64,000 nucleotides of DNA from a virus, in the IMG/VR virus record IMGVR_UViG_3300037010_003037, positions 62,001 through 126,000 of that record; one strand, 5' to 3'. Both the position numbers and the translations under genes were made by a program. Shown here in pieces: positions 40,600 through 50,300 of the stretch (position 1 is the stretch's first letter; every line of letters begins with the position of its first letter). The notes under the pieces are model-generated. The model was not told where the DNA came from. It saw only the letters and a program-made list of their open reading frames with translations, and did not search any database.

Positions 40600-40851
40600 T
40601 TACAACATACTTGTTGCAAAACTAACAAGGCCAGCGCGTGGTGATGTCCAATTAATTTCAACATTGTTATCATCAATGTGTATCACAGACAATGGAAATG
40701 CTTTTGTCAAAATACCATTATCATGCACAAAAATATCAATCAATGGTTTTTTGCCAAATGCATGATAAATTGACCACGTAGATGCCGGAGTATCCTGCTT
40801 ATATTGCCAAAGCTTTATTCCACCGCCCTGTGATAGTGTTAGAAACGACAT
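40600..40851 (-). CDS. Small tail-associated beta-domain protein
   Basis: An 83-residue protein with GGGAG ribosome site. Nearly the whole protein is one copy of the recurring domain: W-S-I-Y-H-A-F-G, then strands I-D-I-F-V-H-D and V-E-I-N-W-T-S-P-R-A-G-L-V. The same unit occurs in the next genes upstream and at the ends of larger fibre proteins. Probably a stand-alone structural module of the tail or fibre. Function inferred from similarity and neighbourhood. Confidence 0.65.
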   Translation of the reverse strand: MSFLTLSQGGGIKLWQYKQDTPASTWSIYHAFGKKPLIDIFVHDNGILTKAFPLSVIHIDDNNVEINWTSPRAGLVSFATSML

Positions 40852-40862
40852 ATTTAATCTCC

Positions 40863-41105
40863 CTAAACTATGATATGCGCAACACCAGTAAACGCGCCAA
40901 CGTCAAATTCAATAACAACAGTGTTGTTATCTTGTATAAGAATTTTACTTGGCATAATCTTTGCAAGATTTCCATCTTTGTTTACAAAGACATCTACAAT
41001 AGGAACCCCCTGGCTCCCATTATTTCCTAAGTTATGAACAATCGTCCATACTGAAGATGGAGTGATCTGTTCATAACGAAAAGTAGAAGGTATAAACAGT
41101 GACAT
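40863..41105 (-). CDS. Small tail-associated beta-domain protein
   Basis: An 80-residue paralogue of the preceding protein, 11 bp upstream of it in transcription order. Core motif W-T-I-V-H-N-L-G, followed by V-D-V-F-V-N-K-D and V-V-I-E-F-D. AAGGAAAA ribosome site. Likely arose by duplication of the same module. Confidence 0.65.
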   Translation of the reverse strand: MSLFIPSTFRYEQITPSSVWTIVHNLGNNGSQGVPIVDVFVNKDGNLAKIMPSKILIQDNNTVVIEFDVGAFTGVAHIIV

Positions 41106-41115
41106 GTTATTTTCC

Positions 41116-41718
41116 TTATATCAGCTTAGCTTGACCAACTTGTGGAGATGTAAACGTGATAGTAACTTGATCAAGAGTATCAAATGTAATAGAAGCTGGT
41201 TGAACTTCTTGGTTACCAATAAACACACGAATTATTGGATAACGGCCTAAGGAATGAGAAATAACCCAGGTATCAGATGGTGTGGTCTGATAGTACTCAT
41301 AAGCGTATGTAGGTTTAGTTTGCCCATCAAAGTGACCAGATAGCACTACCGCTTTACCCTGTGCTGGTGTTCCAAAATCAATAGTTATGGAGCTAGGACC
41401 ATTAACAGTAATTTCATTTGGTATAACAACCTGATTAGAAGTGTTATACACTGTAACGCTTACATGTGATGTATTCAAGGGATGGGTTATATTCCATACT
41501 GGAGCGGCTGTTCCTTGAACATGTGTGTAAGCTGTAATTTCATTTGTAAGTGGAACCCATACAGGAAGTCCTCCTGTAATTTCTACGCAAATGTAGAGAA
41601 TACGATCCTTAAAGACTATCTGTCCAACTTTTGGTGATTGGGGGAAGGCTGTATCAAGAAGAATAACTGCATCTTTAATATAATTTTGTTGTAAGTGCGC
41701 TTCACCATAGAATTTCAT
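41116..41718 (-). CDS. Tail protein with two copies of the recurring beta domain
   Basis: A 200-residue protein. Residues 1-70 hold a unique part with F-K-D-R-I-L-Y-I-C-V, a short capsid/fibre-associated motif common in phage tail proteins. Two tandem modules follow: W-N-I-T-H-P-L-N (about residue 75) and W-V-I-S-H-S-L-G (about 150), each followed by the V-x-V-x-x strand and an I-T-I-x-F strand. AAAGGAAA ribosome site; a late promoter lies 53 bp upstream. Confidence 0.65.
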   Translation of the reverse strand: MKFYGEAHLQQNYIKDAVILLDTAFPQSPKVGQIVFKDRILYICVEITGGLPVWVPLTNEITAYTHVQGTAAPVWNITHPLNTSHVSVTVYNTSNQVVIPNEITVNGPSSITIDFGTPAQGKAVVLSGHFDGQTKPTYAYEYYQTTPSDTWVISHSLGRYPIIRVFIGNQEVQPASITFDTLDQVTITFTSPQVGQAKLI

Positions 41719-41770
41719 TTGAAATTTCCTTTGTAAGATATACTAATAACACTATGCCAGTAATATTAGT

Positions 41771-41778
41771 TATTTATG
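41771..41778 (-). promoter_or_regulatory. Late promoter variant on the minus strand (CATAAATA)
   Basis: Read on the minus strand the octamer is CATAAATA, 52 bp ahead of the start at 41718 and just downstream of the terminator at 41811-41840. It would restart late transcription for the three small tail genes. Confidence 0.5.
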
Positions 41779-41805
41779 TTGTCTATTGACATTTTTAAAC
41801 TTCTG

Positions 41806-41840
41806 CATATAAAAATAGGCGACCAAATGGTCGCCTATTT
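41806..41840 (-). terminator. Intrinsic terminator (minus strand)
   Basis: A perfect 13-bp stem (41813-41825 with 41828-41840) with a two-base loop, read on the minus strand followed by TT after the stem's own TATTT. It begins 23 bp after the stop of the tail-fibre gene at 41863. GC-rich toward the tip (GGCGACC), a convincing terminator. Confidence 0.85.
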
Positions 41841-41862
41841 AGTGAACATCAGACAACAGGTG

Positions 41863-44277
41863 TCATGATGGTTGTGAACTAATGTTCAATGGTGTTGCTG
41901 GATTAATGCTCATGCCCATGACAACAACCTTACATGACAATGGCGTTGTAAAGGTTACTGTTAATTGGTTAGCATTATCAAATGTAATTGATTGTGGAAT
42001 AACCACTTCATTTGAAGCATCAACTACAGTAACGTTACAGAACTGTTGACCAAGGTTGTGATTAACAGCGTGCGAAGTAGCTGCAGAAGATGCAGTATAC
42101 AGATAGTACAACGGCTGTGGTAAAAATCCGCTAACTGCGCCTTGATATGTTAGAACTTGACCACTGTTACCACCTGGTCCAGCACTCAATGTTCCAATTT
42201 GAACATCGCTAAGGTTGCTTAGGCCTGCAGCTAGAGCAATGTCAATGTTATTATTTGTTACAGCAACAGCAATACCATTAGAACCACCAATGGTGATATT
42301 TTCACCAAGGTTAACATTGTCAGTACCACTGTCACCAGTTAAACCGATGTAACTGTATTGTAATTTGCTGTTAGTTACGTTACCATCAGCGATCTTTGCA
42401 GTTGTTACCCCAGAATCGCGAATAGTTAAAACATTGCTTGTAACTTCGAGATGCACCGGGTCAACATTTAGTGCAAGCTTTGAACCAGAACCACCAGTAA
42501 TACCAGCATTTGTTGCGATAGCAGAGCTGTTAATTTCAATTTCAGTAATACCACCAGCCGCAACTTTGAGACCATTACCTGATTGTGAAAGGGTATTACC
42601 ATCTAAGAACAGAGCTATCTTATCACCAGAAGCTGCACCACCTTCAGTTAATACACGACCATTAATTCCAGCATTGTAGAAACCGATGGCAGAACCGGTG
42701 TAATTGTGAATATCAATGCCAATTTCAGTTCCTGGCAGGAAGGTAAGACCTGCACCAGCCAAAACACTGAACACAGTACCATTTAAATCAAGACCTGCGC
42801 CGGCGCTATATGTACCTGCACCGGAGAACTGTGTGAATGTAATATCATCTGTTCCAACAGTAAATGAAGCTGGATTATTAACTAATGCTGCCCAACCAGT
42901 TGCCTTGTTTAAGGTACCATCTTGAACGAAAACGAACATTGAAGGAATTTCAGATGCTTCATCGCAATAAGCGCAGCGTGTAAGAATCCAATCTGTACTG
43001 CCGTTACCAACTTGTGAAACATAGTAACGTCCATTTTCAAATTTGTTAGTTTGATCCTTAACAAGGACACCCTCATTCAGCGTAGTAATAGCAACTCCAT
43101 CAATAACCAGCGAAGCAGATGGGCCAAGGTTTAAAGTTGCTCCAACACCAGAAGCTCCATTATTGTAAGTCGCAGTCAATGGAGCAGTAGTTGCTGCAAT
43201 AACAGCTGGCTTGATGGAAAGACCTTGTGCAGTAGCATCAACATATGCCTTTGTAGCAGCATCAGCTGCATCCGTTGGCGTACCAAGAGCAGTGATCTTG
43301 TTTCCATTCATGTTCAAGGTACCAGTCATGGTATCACCAGAAACGTTTACATAAACGTTATCAACTAGACCCGTGATGTCTGCTTGGACGACGTTATTTA
43401 CACCGGTTACTCGACCATATGTATCATATGTGAATTTCAGGAAGTTACCAACGTTTGTTGGAATAGTTAGTGTTTGAAGGTCAAGCGTTGGATCACCGGC
43501 GACACCGTTACCATGATCAACAACGATAGTACCAGTAGTACCACCAGTAATTGAACGAACAGCCCATGTATCTGCTGCAGTACGAGCTGCTAAACCAGTT
43601 CCTGTTAAGCCTTCAACTGCTGCAAGGTCATTTGCAAGAGATATAACTGAATTACCACCACCAGAAGTGTTGGTCATTGTAATACCTTCTGAAGGCATTT
43701 GGAAAGAGCTAGCAACAAATGTATTTCCATCTGCACTTACAGAAACATAACCTGGACCAGTAATATTAGCCAGGTTAGCAAGACCAACATCATATGGTTG
43801 AACACCAGTTGATTTTCCTGGTGAAGCATTTACCCAATTTGTTCCATTATAGTATAAAATCTGACCAGCAGTTGCTGCATTAATTGAAACATCACCAAGT
43901 TCTGCAAGAGTATCAGTACCTTGTGCTTTTCGAGCCAAAGCATTAATTATATCTGTCCAGTTCGTTGGAGTTGAACCAACGATAGCTGTAACATCTGAAC
44001 TAAATGTTCCTATCGTGCCATTGCCCTGAATACCAGCACCAAGTGTAGCTTCAATATTATCAACTTCTGCTTGAATAGCTGAAGCATTACCACCTGTAGC
44101 AAATGGAACCCATGAAGTTCCGTCATTGAAGTAATAAAGCGCGTTAGTTGTATTGTAGTAAATGCGTCCAGCTTCTGCACTGTTGAAAACTGGTGCAGTT
44201 GCTAGGCGCTCGATGTACGCGTTCTGGATTTCACCAGTTGCGTCTGAATTAAATACTAAATTACCGTTAATTTTCAT
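41863..44277 (-). CDS. Tail fibre protein
   Basis: An 804-residue protein with AAGGAG ribosome site, Gly/Thr/Asn/Ala-rich throughout. It has phage-fibre signatures: N-terminal N-A-Y-I-E-R-L, repeated G-D-V-S-I / L-S-D-V-Q-I-G-T elements, T-G-T-L-N-M-N-G-N-K-I-T-A-L-G-T-P-T with A-A-T-K-A-Y-V-D (residues ~315-345), and an N-G-R-Y-Y-V module near 415-480. The C-terminus is one copy of the recurring domain (H-A-V-N-H-N-L-G). It probably contributes to host binding; a tip chaperone or adhesin is not apparent. The N-terminal fibre part may attach to the baseplate. Confidence 0.85.
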   Translation of the reverse strand: MKINGNLVFNSDATGEIQNAYIERLATAPVFNSAEAGRIYYNTTNALYYFNDGTSWVPFATGGNASAIQAEVDNIEATLGAGIQGNGTIGTFSSDVTAIVGSTPTNWTDIINALARKAQGTDTLAELGDVSINAATAGQILYYNGTNWVNASPGKSTGVQPYDVGLANLANITGPGYVSVSADGNTFVASSFQMPSEGITMTNTSGGGNSVISLANDLAAVEGLTGTGLAARTAADTWAVRSITGGTTGTIVVDHGNGVAGDPTLDLQTLTIPTNVGNFLKFTYDTYGRVTGVNNVVQADITGLVDNVYVNVSGDTMTGTLNMNGNKITALGTPTDAADAATKAYVDATAQGLSIKPAVIAATTAPLTATYNNGASGVGATLNLGPSASLVIDGVAITTLNEGVLVKDQTNKFENGRYYVSQVGNGSTDWILTRCAYCDEASEIPSMFVFVQDGTLNKATGWAALVNNPASFTVGTDDITFTQFSGAGTYSAGAGLDLNGTVFSVLAGAGLTFLPGTEIGIDIHNYTGSAIGFYNAGINGRVLTEGGAASGDKIALFLDGNTLSQSGNGLKVAAGGITEIEINSSAIATNAGITGGSGSKLALNVDPVHLEVTSNVLTIRDSGVTTAKIADGNVTNSKLQYSYIGLTGDSGTDNVNLGENITIGGSNGIAVAVTNNNIDIALAAGLSNLSDVQIGTLSAGPGGNSGQVLTYQGAVSGFLPQPLYYLYTASSAATSHAVNHNLGQQFCNVTVVDASNEVVIPQSITFDNANQLTVTFTTPLSCKVVVMGMSINPATPLNISSQPS

Positions 44278-44332
44278 AAAAATCTCCTTGCAAGTTTGAT
44301 TTCAATCATCCTGTTAAGTCATTTTATCATCT

Positions 44333-44563
44333 TTACATTGTTCTGCGGCTAGCAGTAGTTAGTGCCTTTATAGCAGAATTAAAAGCTACAGGTTCTACTC
44401 TAATATTTCCTAGATCATAATCATTGATAACATCATCATCAACATTTGAAAAGAAAAATATTCCTTTGTTGCCAACTTTTTCGATGGTTTCAAGACGATA
44501 ACCTAAAACTTTCAAAGCTGCAGCAAGCACGATGTCTTGCGTTTCTATTGTCCGTTTTGCCAT
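44333..44563 (-). CDS. Small DUF5659-like protein
   Basis: A 76-residue protein with AAGAGGAT ribosome site. Pattern T-x-D-I-V-L-A-A-A-L-K-V-L-G-Y, then G-I-F-F-F-S-N and a C-terminal V-E-P-V-A-F-N-S-A-I-K-A-L matches the small DUF5659-type proteins found among phage structural genes. Preceded by a CATAAATA late promoter. Role unknown. Confidence 0.55.
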   Translation of the reverse strand: MAKRTIETQDIVLAAALKVLGYRLETIEKVGNKGIFFFSNVDDDVINDYDLGNIRVEPVAFNSAIKALTTASRRTM

Positions 44564-44607
44564 GTTGTTTCTATCCTCTTATTAAAAATACGGGTTGAGA
44601 TCGAAAC

Positions 44608-44615
44608 TATTTATG
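44608..44615 (-). promoter_or_regulatory. Late promoter variant on the minus strand (CATAAATA)
   Basis: Octamer 44 bp ahead of the start at 44563 in the 64-bp gap between that gene and 44628-45590. Position and orientation fit a late promoter for the small protein and the tail fibre gene after it. Confidence 0.5.
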
Positions 44616-44627
44616 ATAAAACAAACT

Positions 44628-45590
44628 TTAAAACGCTAAAATCATTGCTCTTCCTACTGTTGCTGCTACAAATGTTATAAGTATAGTTGATGAATCTATG
44701 ATTTTAACGCTTTCTGGGATTATCTGCTCCCATGATGCATCATACACCGTGACTTGTGCTCGTGTAGATGATAGCGGGTGATTAATCATCCACGACATTT
44801 GTGGAGTAAGTTGAACATGTTCATAACCTTTAGCTAAACCAGATGATTCTGCATCAACTTTAGTATTTAGCGCTTCCAGCGCTTCTTGAACATTGGAAGC
44901 ACCTGGAAGTGAAGTTATTGAAAGAATATCTATATCAGTAGCTTTGTGCCGAAGTGGTGCTGATCCTGCGATATGAGCATCAAAATCATTTTTAAGTGCA
45001 GCAACATCTACACCATTTAGCAATCCACCAAGTGTAAAGTTTTGTGTGGCAATTAAATTGCCATTTTTATCGACACGAAAAACTGGAGTAGTACCAAATG
45101 TTCTTCTGACTGTAATTAAATCAACTATAGGAGTGACGCCTAAATCTGGCTCTATCTTCAATGCTGTTTGTGCACCATTTTTAGGGGAGATAACCCAGTG
45201 ATCACTGTCTTGAACAACTGACTCAATAATTGTTGAACTTCCAAGAACCTCTAGATCACCAGTAATTGTAACCTTACCTGTCTCAGCATCTACCTTAAAG
45301 AATAGATTATCATCAGTATCATCCTTTAGAACAAAATCTTTACCAAGAGTCAACTTAATGACGGCTTCACCGTTGACAGCATTAGTTAAGTCATAAATTC
45401 TTTGTAGTGATAGCCTACTGCTACCACTTGGTGCTGTTGATGCACCATCATCAAATAATAGCCCACGACCATTTACTGTCCATGTATCATGAGAAGTACC
45501 GCCAGCATTAATAATGGACCCATCTAACATGTGCCCAAATATACCATCATTTTCTAAAATAATTAGTTTAACGGGCTGAATTGTCATCAT
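44628..45590 (-). CDS. Fibre/neck-type structural protein with C-terminal recurring domain
   Basis: A 320-residue protein. The central part (residues 65-205) has repeated beta segments of the kind V-T-I-T-G-D-L-E-V-L-G-S and N-G-N-L-I-A-T-Q-N-F-T-L-G-G, typical of phage fibre shafts. A helical stretch, V-Q-E-A-L-E-A-L-N-T-K-V, follows. The C-terminal ~60 residues are the recurring module (W-M-I-N-H-P-L). The start (tandem ATG, M-M) has a weak ribosome site. Probably a short fibre or fibre connector. Confidence 0.65.
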   Translation of the reverse strand: MMTIQPVKLIILENDGIFGHMLDGSIINAGGTSHDTWTVNGRGLLFDDGASTAPSGSSRLSLQRIYDLTNAVNGEAVIKLTLGKDFVLKDDTDDNLFFKVDAETGKVTITGDLEVLGSSTIIESVVQDSDHWVISPKNGAQTALKIEPDLGVTPIVDLITVRRTFGTTPVFRVDKNGNLIATQNFTLGGLLNGVDVAALKNDFDAHIAGSAPLRHKATDIDILSITSLPGASNVQEALEALNTKVDAESSGLAKGYEHVQLTPQMSWMINHPLSSTRAQVTVYDASWEQIIPESVKIIDSSTILITFVAATVGRAMILAF

Positions 45591-45610
45591 AATCGTAAGA
45601 AAAAATTATT

Positions 45611-46675
45611 TTAAGAATGAAGTCTGACAGGCGGAAAAAGATGCATGTAAATGGACTGACGATCGTATACGAATCCTATTTGCTGAGATACCCCTGTAAT
45701 TGGTGGGTTAAGCGTTACTTCTCCAGATGGCCCACAGAAAAGTGGTTTGTTAATTTGCGAATCATCCCAGTTCCATTGTTCATTTCGAACTACACCGCTT
45801 GTAATTACGTGTCCAACATCATCAGCATAGAGATTATCAACAACAATACCACTTACAAAATTAAACTCATTGTTACACGATGCGAGTACAATCTTTCTGT
45901 TACCAGTCATTGAGACTAAGTAAAATGCTGGAATAGATTCTTCAGCCTGTGCTATAGAGATCGCCGAGTCAAATTTTACGTTTAACCCAGAATAGTTAGA
46001 TACAACCAGAACAGTTTCAGTCGTTACGAATTTAGAATTTCTTCCTTGCCGTAGCGGTTGACCATTTGCCGCCGAGAACATAATTGGCCCTGAGACGCAA
46101 TCATCAATTGTTAGGCCAGGATATGTGCCAACATCTAATCCTACTTGAGAGCCATTAACCCACTTAGAATTGCTATAAACATTTAGTGGGTATGGGGGAT
46201 AGAAATTACCACCCTCATATTTTGCAGCAAACACCCGAATTACATCGCGCCAATGTGGGACTGGAGATGTTGCATCATAAACCTTCATAGTTTTGACACT
46301 CATATCGAACCAGTGCGCACCATTAGTGATAGATCCAGTAGGAGCGTCTCCTATGATTGGAGAAATATTTGTCCAACCAAATGTTCTAGCTCCTGTATTT
46401 AGGTTAATGTCCCAGTACAACCACTTTGCTTCAGTAGTCGTCATTAGAGGACCATTATTTGGCCCACCACCACCCCAAGCAGAAACAACTGTTGTGTTTT
46501 CTTCAAAAAGATAATTTGCATCATAATGCGCAAATGTAACTTTCACAGGGCGGGTAAACGAGTTACTTATGACAAGATCAACAGTATCTCCTGCTGATGT
46601 AGTTTTCTGCAGGAACGGAGGCCCTGCTAAAAATGTAGGAGCTAAAATACCCTGTCGAAAGCTAATGTTCTTCAT
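45611..46675 (-). CDS. Virion structural protein, unknown
   Basis: A 354-residue beta-rich protein with many Gly, Asn and aromatic residues, no enzyme motif and no membrane segment. It lies between two fibre-like genes with 20-bp and 8-bp spacing, so it is part of the late tail operon. Likely a baseplate or fibre component; specific equivalence to a T4 protein is not apparent. Confidence 0.55.
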   Translation of the reverse strand: MKNISFRQGILAPTFLAGPPFLQKTTSAGDTVDLVISNSFTRPVKVTFAHYDANYLFEENTTVVSAWGGGGPNNGPLMTTTEAKWLYWDINLNTGARTFGWTNISPIIGDAPTGSITNGAHWFDMSVKTMKVYDATSPVPHWRDVIRVFAAKYEGGNFYPPYPLNVYSNSKWVNGSQVGLDVGTYPGLTIDDCVSGPIMFSAANGQPLRQGRNSKFVTTETVLVVSNYSGLNVKFDSAISIAQAEESIPAFYLVSMTGNRKIVLASCNNEFNFVSGIVVDNLYADDVGHVITSGVVRNEQWNWDDSQINKPLFCGPSGEVTLNPPITGVSQQIGFVYDRQSIYMHLFPPVRLHS

Positions 46676-46683
46676 ACTTTACA

Positions 46684-47283
46684 TTATGATACTGAAATTG
46701 TTAGTGTGTAAGTAATAACTAACTCGCGGTTTGCTGTCTTTAAGATCGGTGAAAAGATAATATGTGTCAACAACAAATTATCAAACGTGAAAAGCCCAAG
46801 TTCATCAAATGCATATTGAGCATTTGGATCAGGGTCACCAGGAGAGTCAGTGAGGTCTTGACCTGATGGTTCGCCAGCAGCAATAGTTGCAGTAACAATT
46901 ACTACTGTTGTTTCACTTGGTGCTGGACTTTCTTGATATGTGACCGAGTTCTCGCTTGGTGTTGATGCAATTGATTCATCAACCTGCTCTTCATATGTTG
47001 GAGACCAAAGATCAGCTGTAGCTCCAGTTACGTTAGGTGCAAGATAAGTAATCTCATTTGATGAGTTAATAGTTGAACCACCATTACCAAGCTTAATCTT
47101 AAAAATCTGATGTTTTCCAATGTTATATGTAGTATCTGGTGGCTCATTAGAAAGCCCACGGGCAATTGCAATTGCCATGTTTTTATTATGGACAGCATTG
47201 TTCTTATCTAACAACACCTCACCAGTGTGCTTGTCAACAATACGAACGTGACCTTTTACTTTGATAGCTGCTTCAGTAGTCAT
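46684..47283 (-). CDS. Virion structural protein, unknown
   Basis: A 199-residue protein with GGAGA ribosome site. N-terminal V-K-G-H-V-R-I-V-D-K-H-T-G-E and L-G-N-G-G-S-T-I are patterns I associate with phage baseplate/tail proteins carrying a short beta domain. A Ser/Thr/Pro/Glu-rich middle (residues 95-125) is probably a flexible linker, and the C-terminus is a beta strand-rich T-Y-T-L-T-I-S. Function unknown. Confidence 0.55.
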   Translation of the reverse strand: MTTEAAIKVKGHVRIVDKHTGEVLLDKNNAVHNKNMAIAIARGLSNEPPDTTYNIGKHQIFKIKLGNGGSTINSSNEITYLAPNVTGATADLWSPTYEEQVDESIASTPSENSVTYQESPAPSETTVVIVTATIAAGEPSGQDLTDSPGDPDPNAQYAFDELGLFTFDNLLLTHIIFSPILKTANRELVITYTLTISVS

Positions 47284-47323
47284 TGGATCTCCAATTTTTA
47301 GCTCATTGCACTTAATTGTTAGG

Positions 47324-47331
47324 TATTTATT
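47324..47331 (-). promoter_or_regulatory. Weak late-promoter-like octamer (AATAAATA)
   Basis: One base from the late consensus, 41 bp ahead of the start at 47283 on the minus strand, but overlapping the gap just before the stop of the upstream gene. Supported mainly by spacing. Confidence 0.3.
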
Positions 47332-47334
47332 ATA

Positions 47335-50300
47335 TCAAGTAATTCTAAGCCTAAAAGGCGCGGTGAATCCTGATGGAAGTGTAAATGAAAATGATTGTAA
47401 GCTTATAGCAGATGGAAACTGTTGAAATGGCATCATGTTTGGAATAGGTGAAGCATAAACACCTGGGTTATTAACTGACTCAACAATCAGAGTAGGTGTT
47501 ACAGGTGGGCCATTATGAGTGATAAGATATTCATCAGCATTCTGTGTAATCAATAAGCCTTCCAAAGGAACTTTTGTAAAATCATACATCTTACTAACAC
47601 GATTAACTTGATTTTCTGTGACAGTAATTGTTCCTGTAAGGCTTGAAAATGGTGTAATAAGAACATGATTTGGATCCAAGTAGTTGACTGTATATGCACT
47701 TGGGTTAACTATGTTGTTAGTTCCGTCTCTAACAGTAACAGAGACATTCAAGGTATTTAGATTGTGCGTTACTAAAATAGGGTTATCACCTGGAACCCAT
47801 GAAAATGTGAACACCGGTGCAGCTAGCTTTTCTACAAGTGTAAAATCTTCTAAAAATTGCGTACCTGTTGTTTCAGTAGATTCTTCAGAAACAAATGTTC
47901 CTAATGATCCATTAATTGGGTGTGGCAGGATTATTTGCGCATTTTCATCATACTCGTATACCCCAGGCGCTATTTCGATGGCATGCTGAATGATTGCTGA
48001 ATATCGTTGATCGTAATCGAATATATCATATGGCATTTCATCATAGCCAAAAACGATAGGAAGCGCGCCACCTTCGATTAGTGTGATATTCAACGTGTCA
48101 TCAAGAGCAAGATTACCAACAACATTAATTCCTGAGATATTCTCAAATGAGAACAACACAGGTATGTTGTCAAATAAATTCAACCGTACGCGAGCGTATG
48201 CGCGCAGATTCTCTGTTACCTTTACTCTAATATTTTGCCCATAAGAAGCATCAGGTTGAAATCTGAACGCAAATTTAGTATTAAACGGAACGTAGTTCTT
48301 AAAAAAGTTTTTATCAAATATAATGGTTGCAGAACCATTCCTGTTAGTGCACTGATATCGAGGTTGCTCGATTGTAAATACCTTGACTGTTGGATCAGAA
48401 CAAAGATATGCTTCAATTTGAGTAGTAAGGTCAGGAAAATGAGCAGTCTTCCCATCATATAGAGATGCTGGGGAAGTTGGCCTATCGAAATAACGAAACT
48501 CAAGTGGAATCCAGTCATTTACTGAAGCAAGTTCTGGGTAAATCTTACCAGCATCATTAATTCTAAAGCGCATCACATCTAACAACGCTTTGTCAATTAT
48601 GATGCGATCTCCATCATTTACACCATTTTTAAAAATGACAGAACCATAGCTGTGATACAGTGGGAAATATTCCTCATTGTACAACCACGGAACAGTAATG
48701 TCTTCTATACCAGTATCATATCGAGGAATTTCATAGTTAAGCTCATCATACCATCCTTCGGCAGCATAGGTATACTCTGGTGCAAGATATACTCTAATTG
48801 TGTCACCAGCTTGATACTCGAACTCTCCAGGAATATAGTCAATTTTGAATGAACAGAACTCATCTTCCCATACTTCATTCAATGTTAGAACTTTTCTATA
48901 TCCATAAATGTTGTTTACAACTGTTGCATACTTAACAACAGTATTTGGTTTAACTGGAGGTTGGAACGTAATCGTATACACTGATGGTTCAGCAATAGAA
49001 TGTACATCTTTTATCTTTGTGAACAACAATGATGTTGTTTCAGAACCACCAACAGCTACAAATAAACCATTTCCATACGCGATAGAGTTATATGAATTCC
49101 CTTTATAACGCGTCCAGGAAATGCCACCATCTTCTGATGAAGCAATAAAACCATCTGGTCCAACGGCAACGAATTTTCCATTACCATATGAAACTGAAGT
49201 CAAAATTCCAGTATCTCGCTCAACTGGATTATCCCAAGTATTAGCTACACGTGTCCATGTTAATCCACCATCGGTTGAGCGAATAATAACTCCATTGCTG
49301 CCAACTATAATAAAGGTGTTAAGATCTTTGACATAAATGATGTCATTAAAATCTACGCTTTGTTGCTGGAGTGTTCCTAGCACAGATAAACCAAATGAAA
49401 CCGGTGTCCAATTAATTCTATCATTAGAACGAAGAATCGTACCTTTATTACCAACAGCAATTATCGCATCATTAGACCATGCAATACCATTTAAGCTATC
49501 ATGTGTACCACTTAATCTCTTTACCCACCCAAACCCAGTTGTAGATGTAAGGATTGTTCCATCATCTCCAACAGCTATAATACAGTTTTTTAAACTTAAA
49601 CTATATGACACTATTACAGTCTCACCAACAGTAAATGGAATAGTAGCTGTTGGCGGAAAATTTGGGTCATAGAGATAAATTACATCAGTGTTGGTATCAT
49701 ACCAGAAAGGAACAGTTTCTTCCTGTGGAACTCCACCAACAACTTTCCAGATTGATATACCTGACGGGTCTAGTTCATTACCACTGTTCAACACAATAGA
49801 AGCATTATCAAGTTTGTCATTCGCTGTTTGCGTAATAACAATTGGTCCGCTGTTAGTTTTTGACACTAGAAAATTAGGAATAACTGTAGACGCGTGCAGA
49901 GTAGAATTAACCCCAGTTGCTTGACGAACCCAGTGTTCACCGTCGGATGATGTAGCAATTAGCCCATTTTCGCCAACGATAACAATTAGTTCACCTGGAG
50001 GTGGTGGAACAACTTCTTGATACCACGTGTTCCCATCAGGTGATGAACCAACTATAGAATCTTTACCAGCTACGTAAAATGCACCATTAAATGAAATAGA
50101 TGTTAAGATTTGCGCGTTAGAAACTACTTGGCGCCATGTCCTATCATTTCCATCTGGTGACACCGAAACAGTAGCACGATAGATGCTCGCGAAGTATTTC
50201 AGTTTGGGGATCTTAAAACCAATCTTTCCGTTCCAATACCATTCCCCAATCTTTGCATTAGGTTGCCAGCCTGAAACGCTTCCATATACTAGAAAGTTTT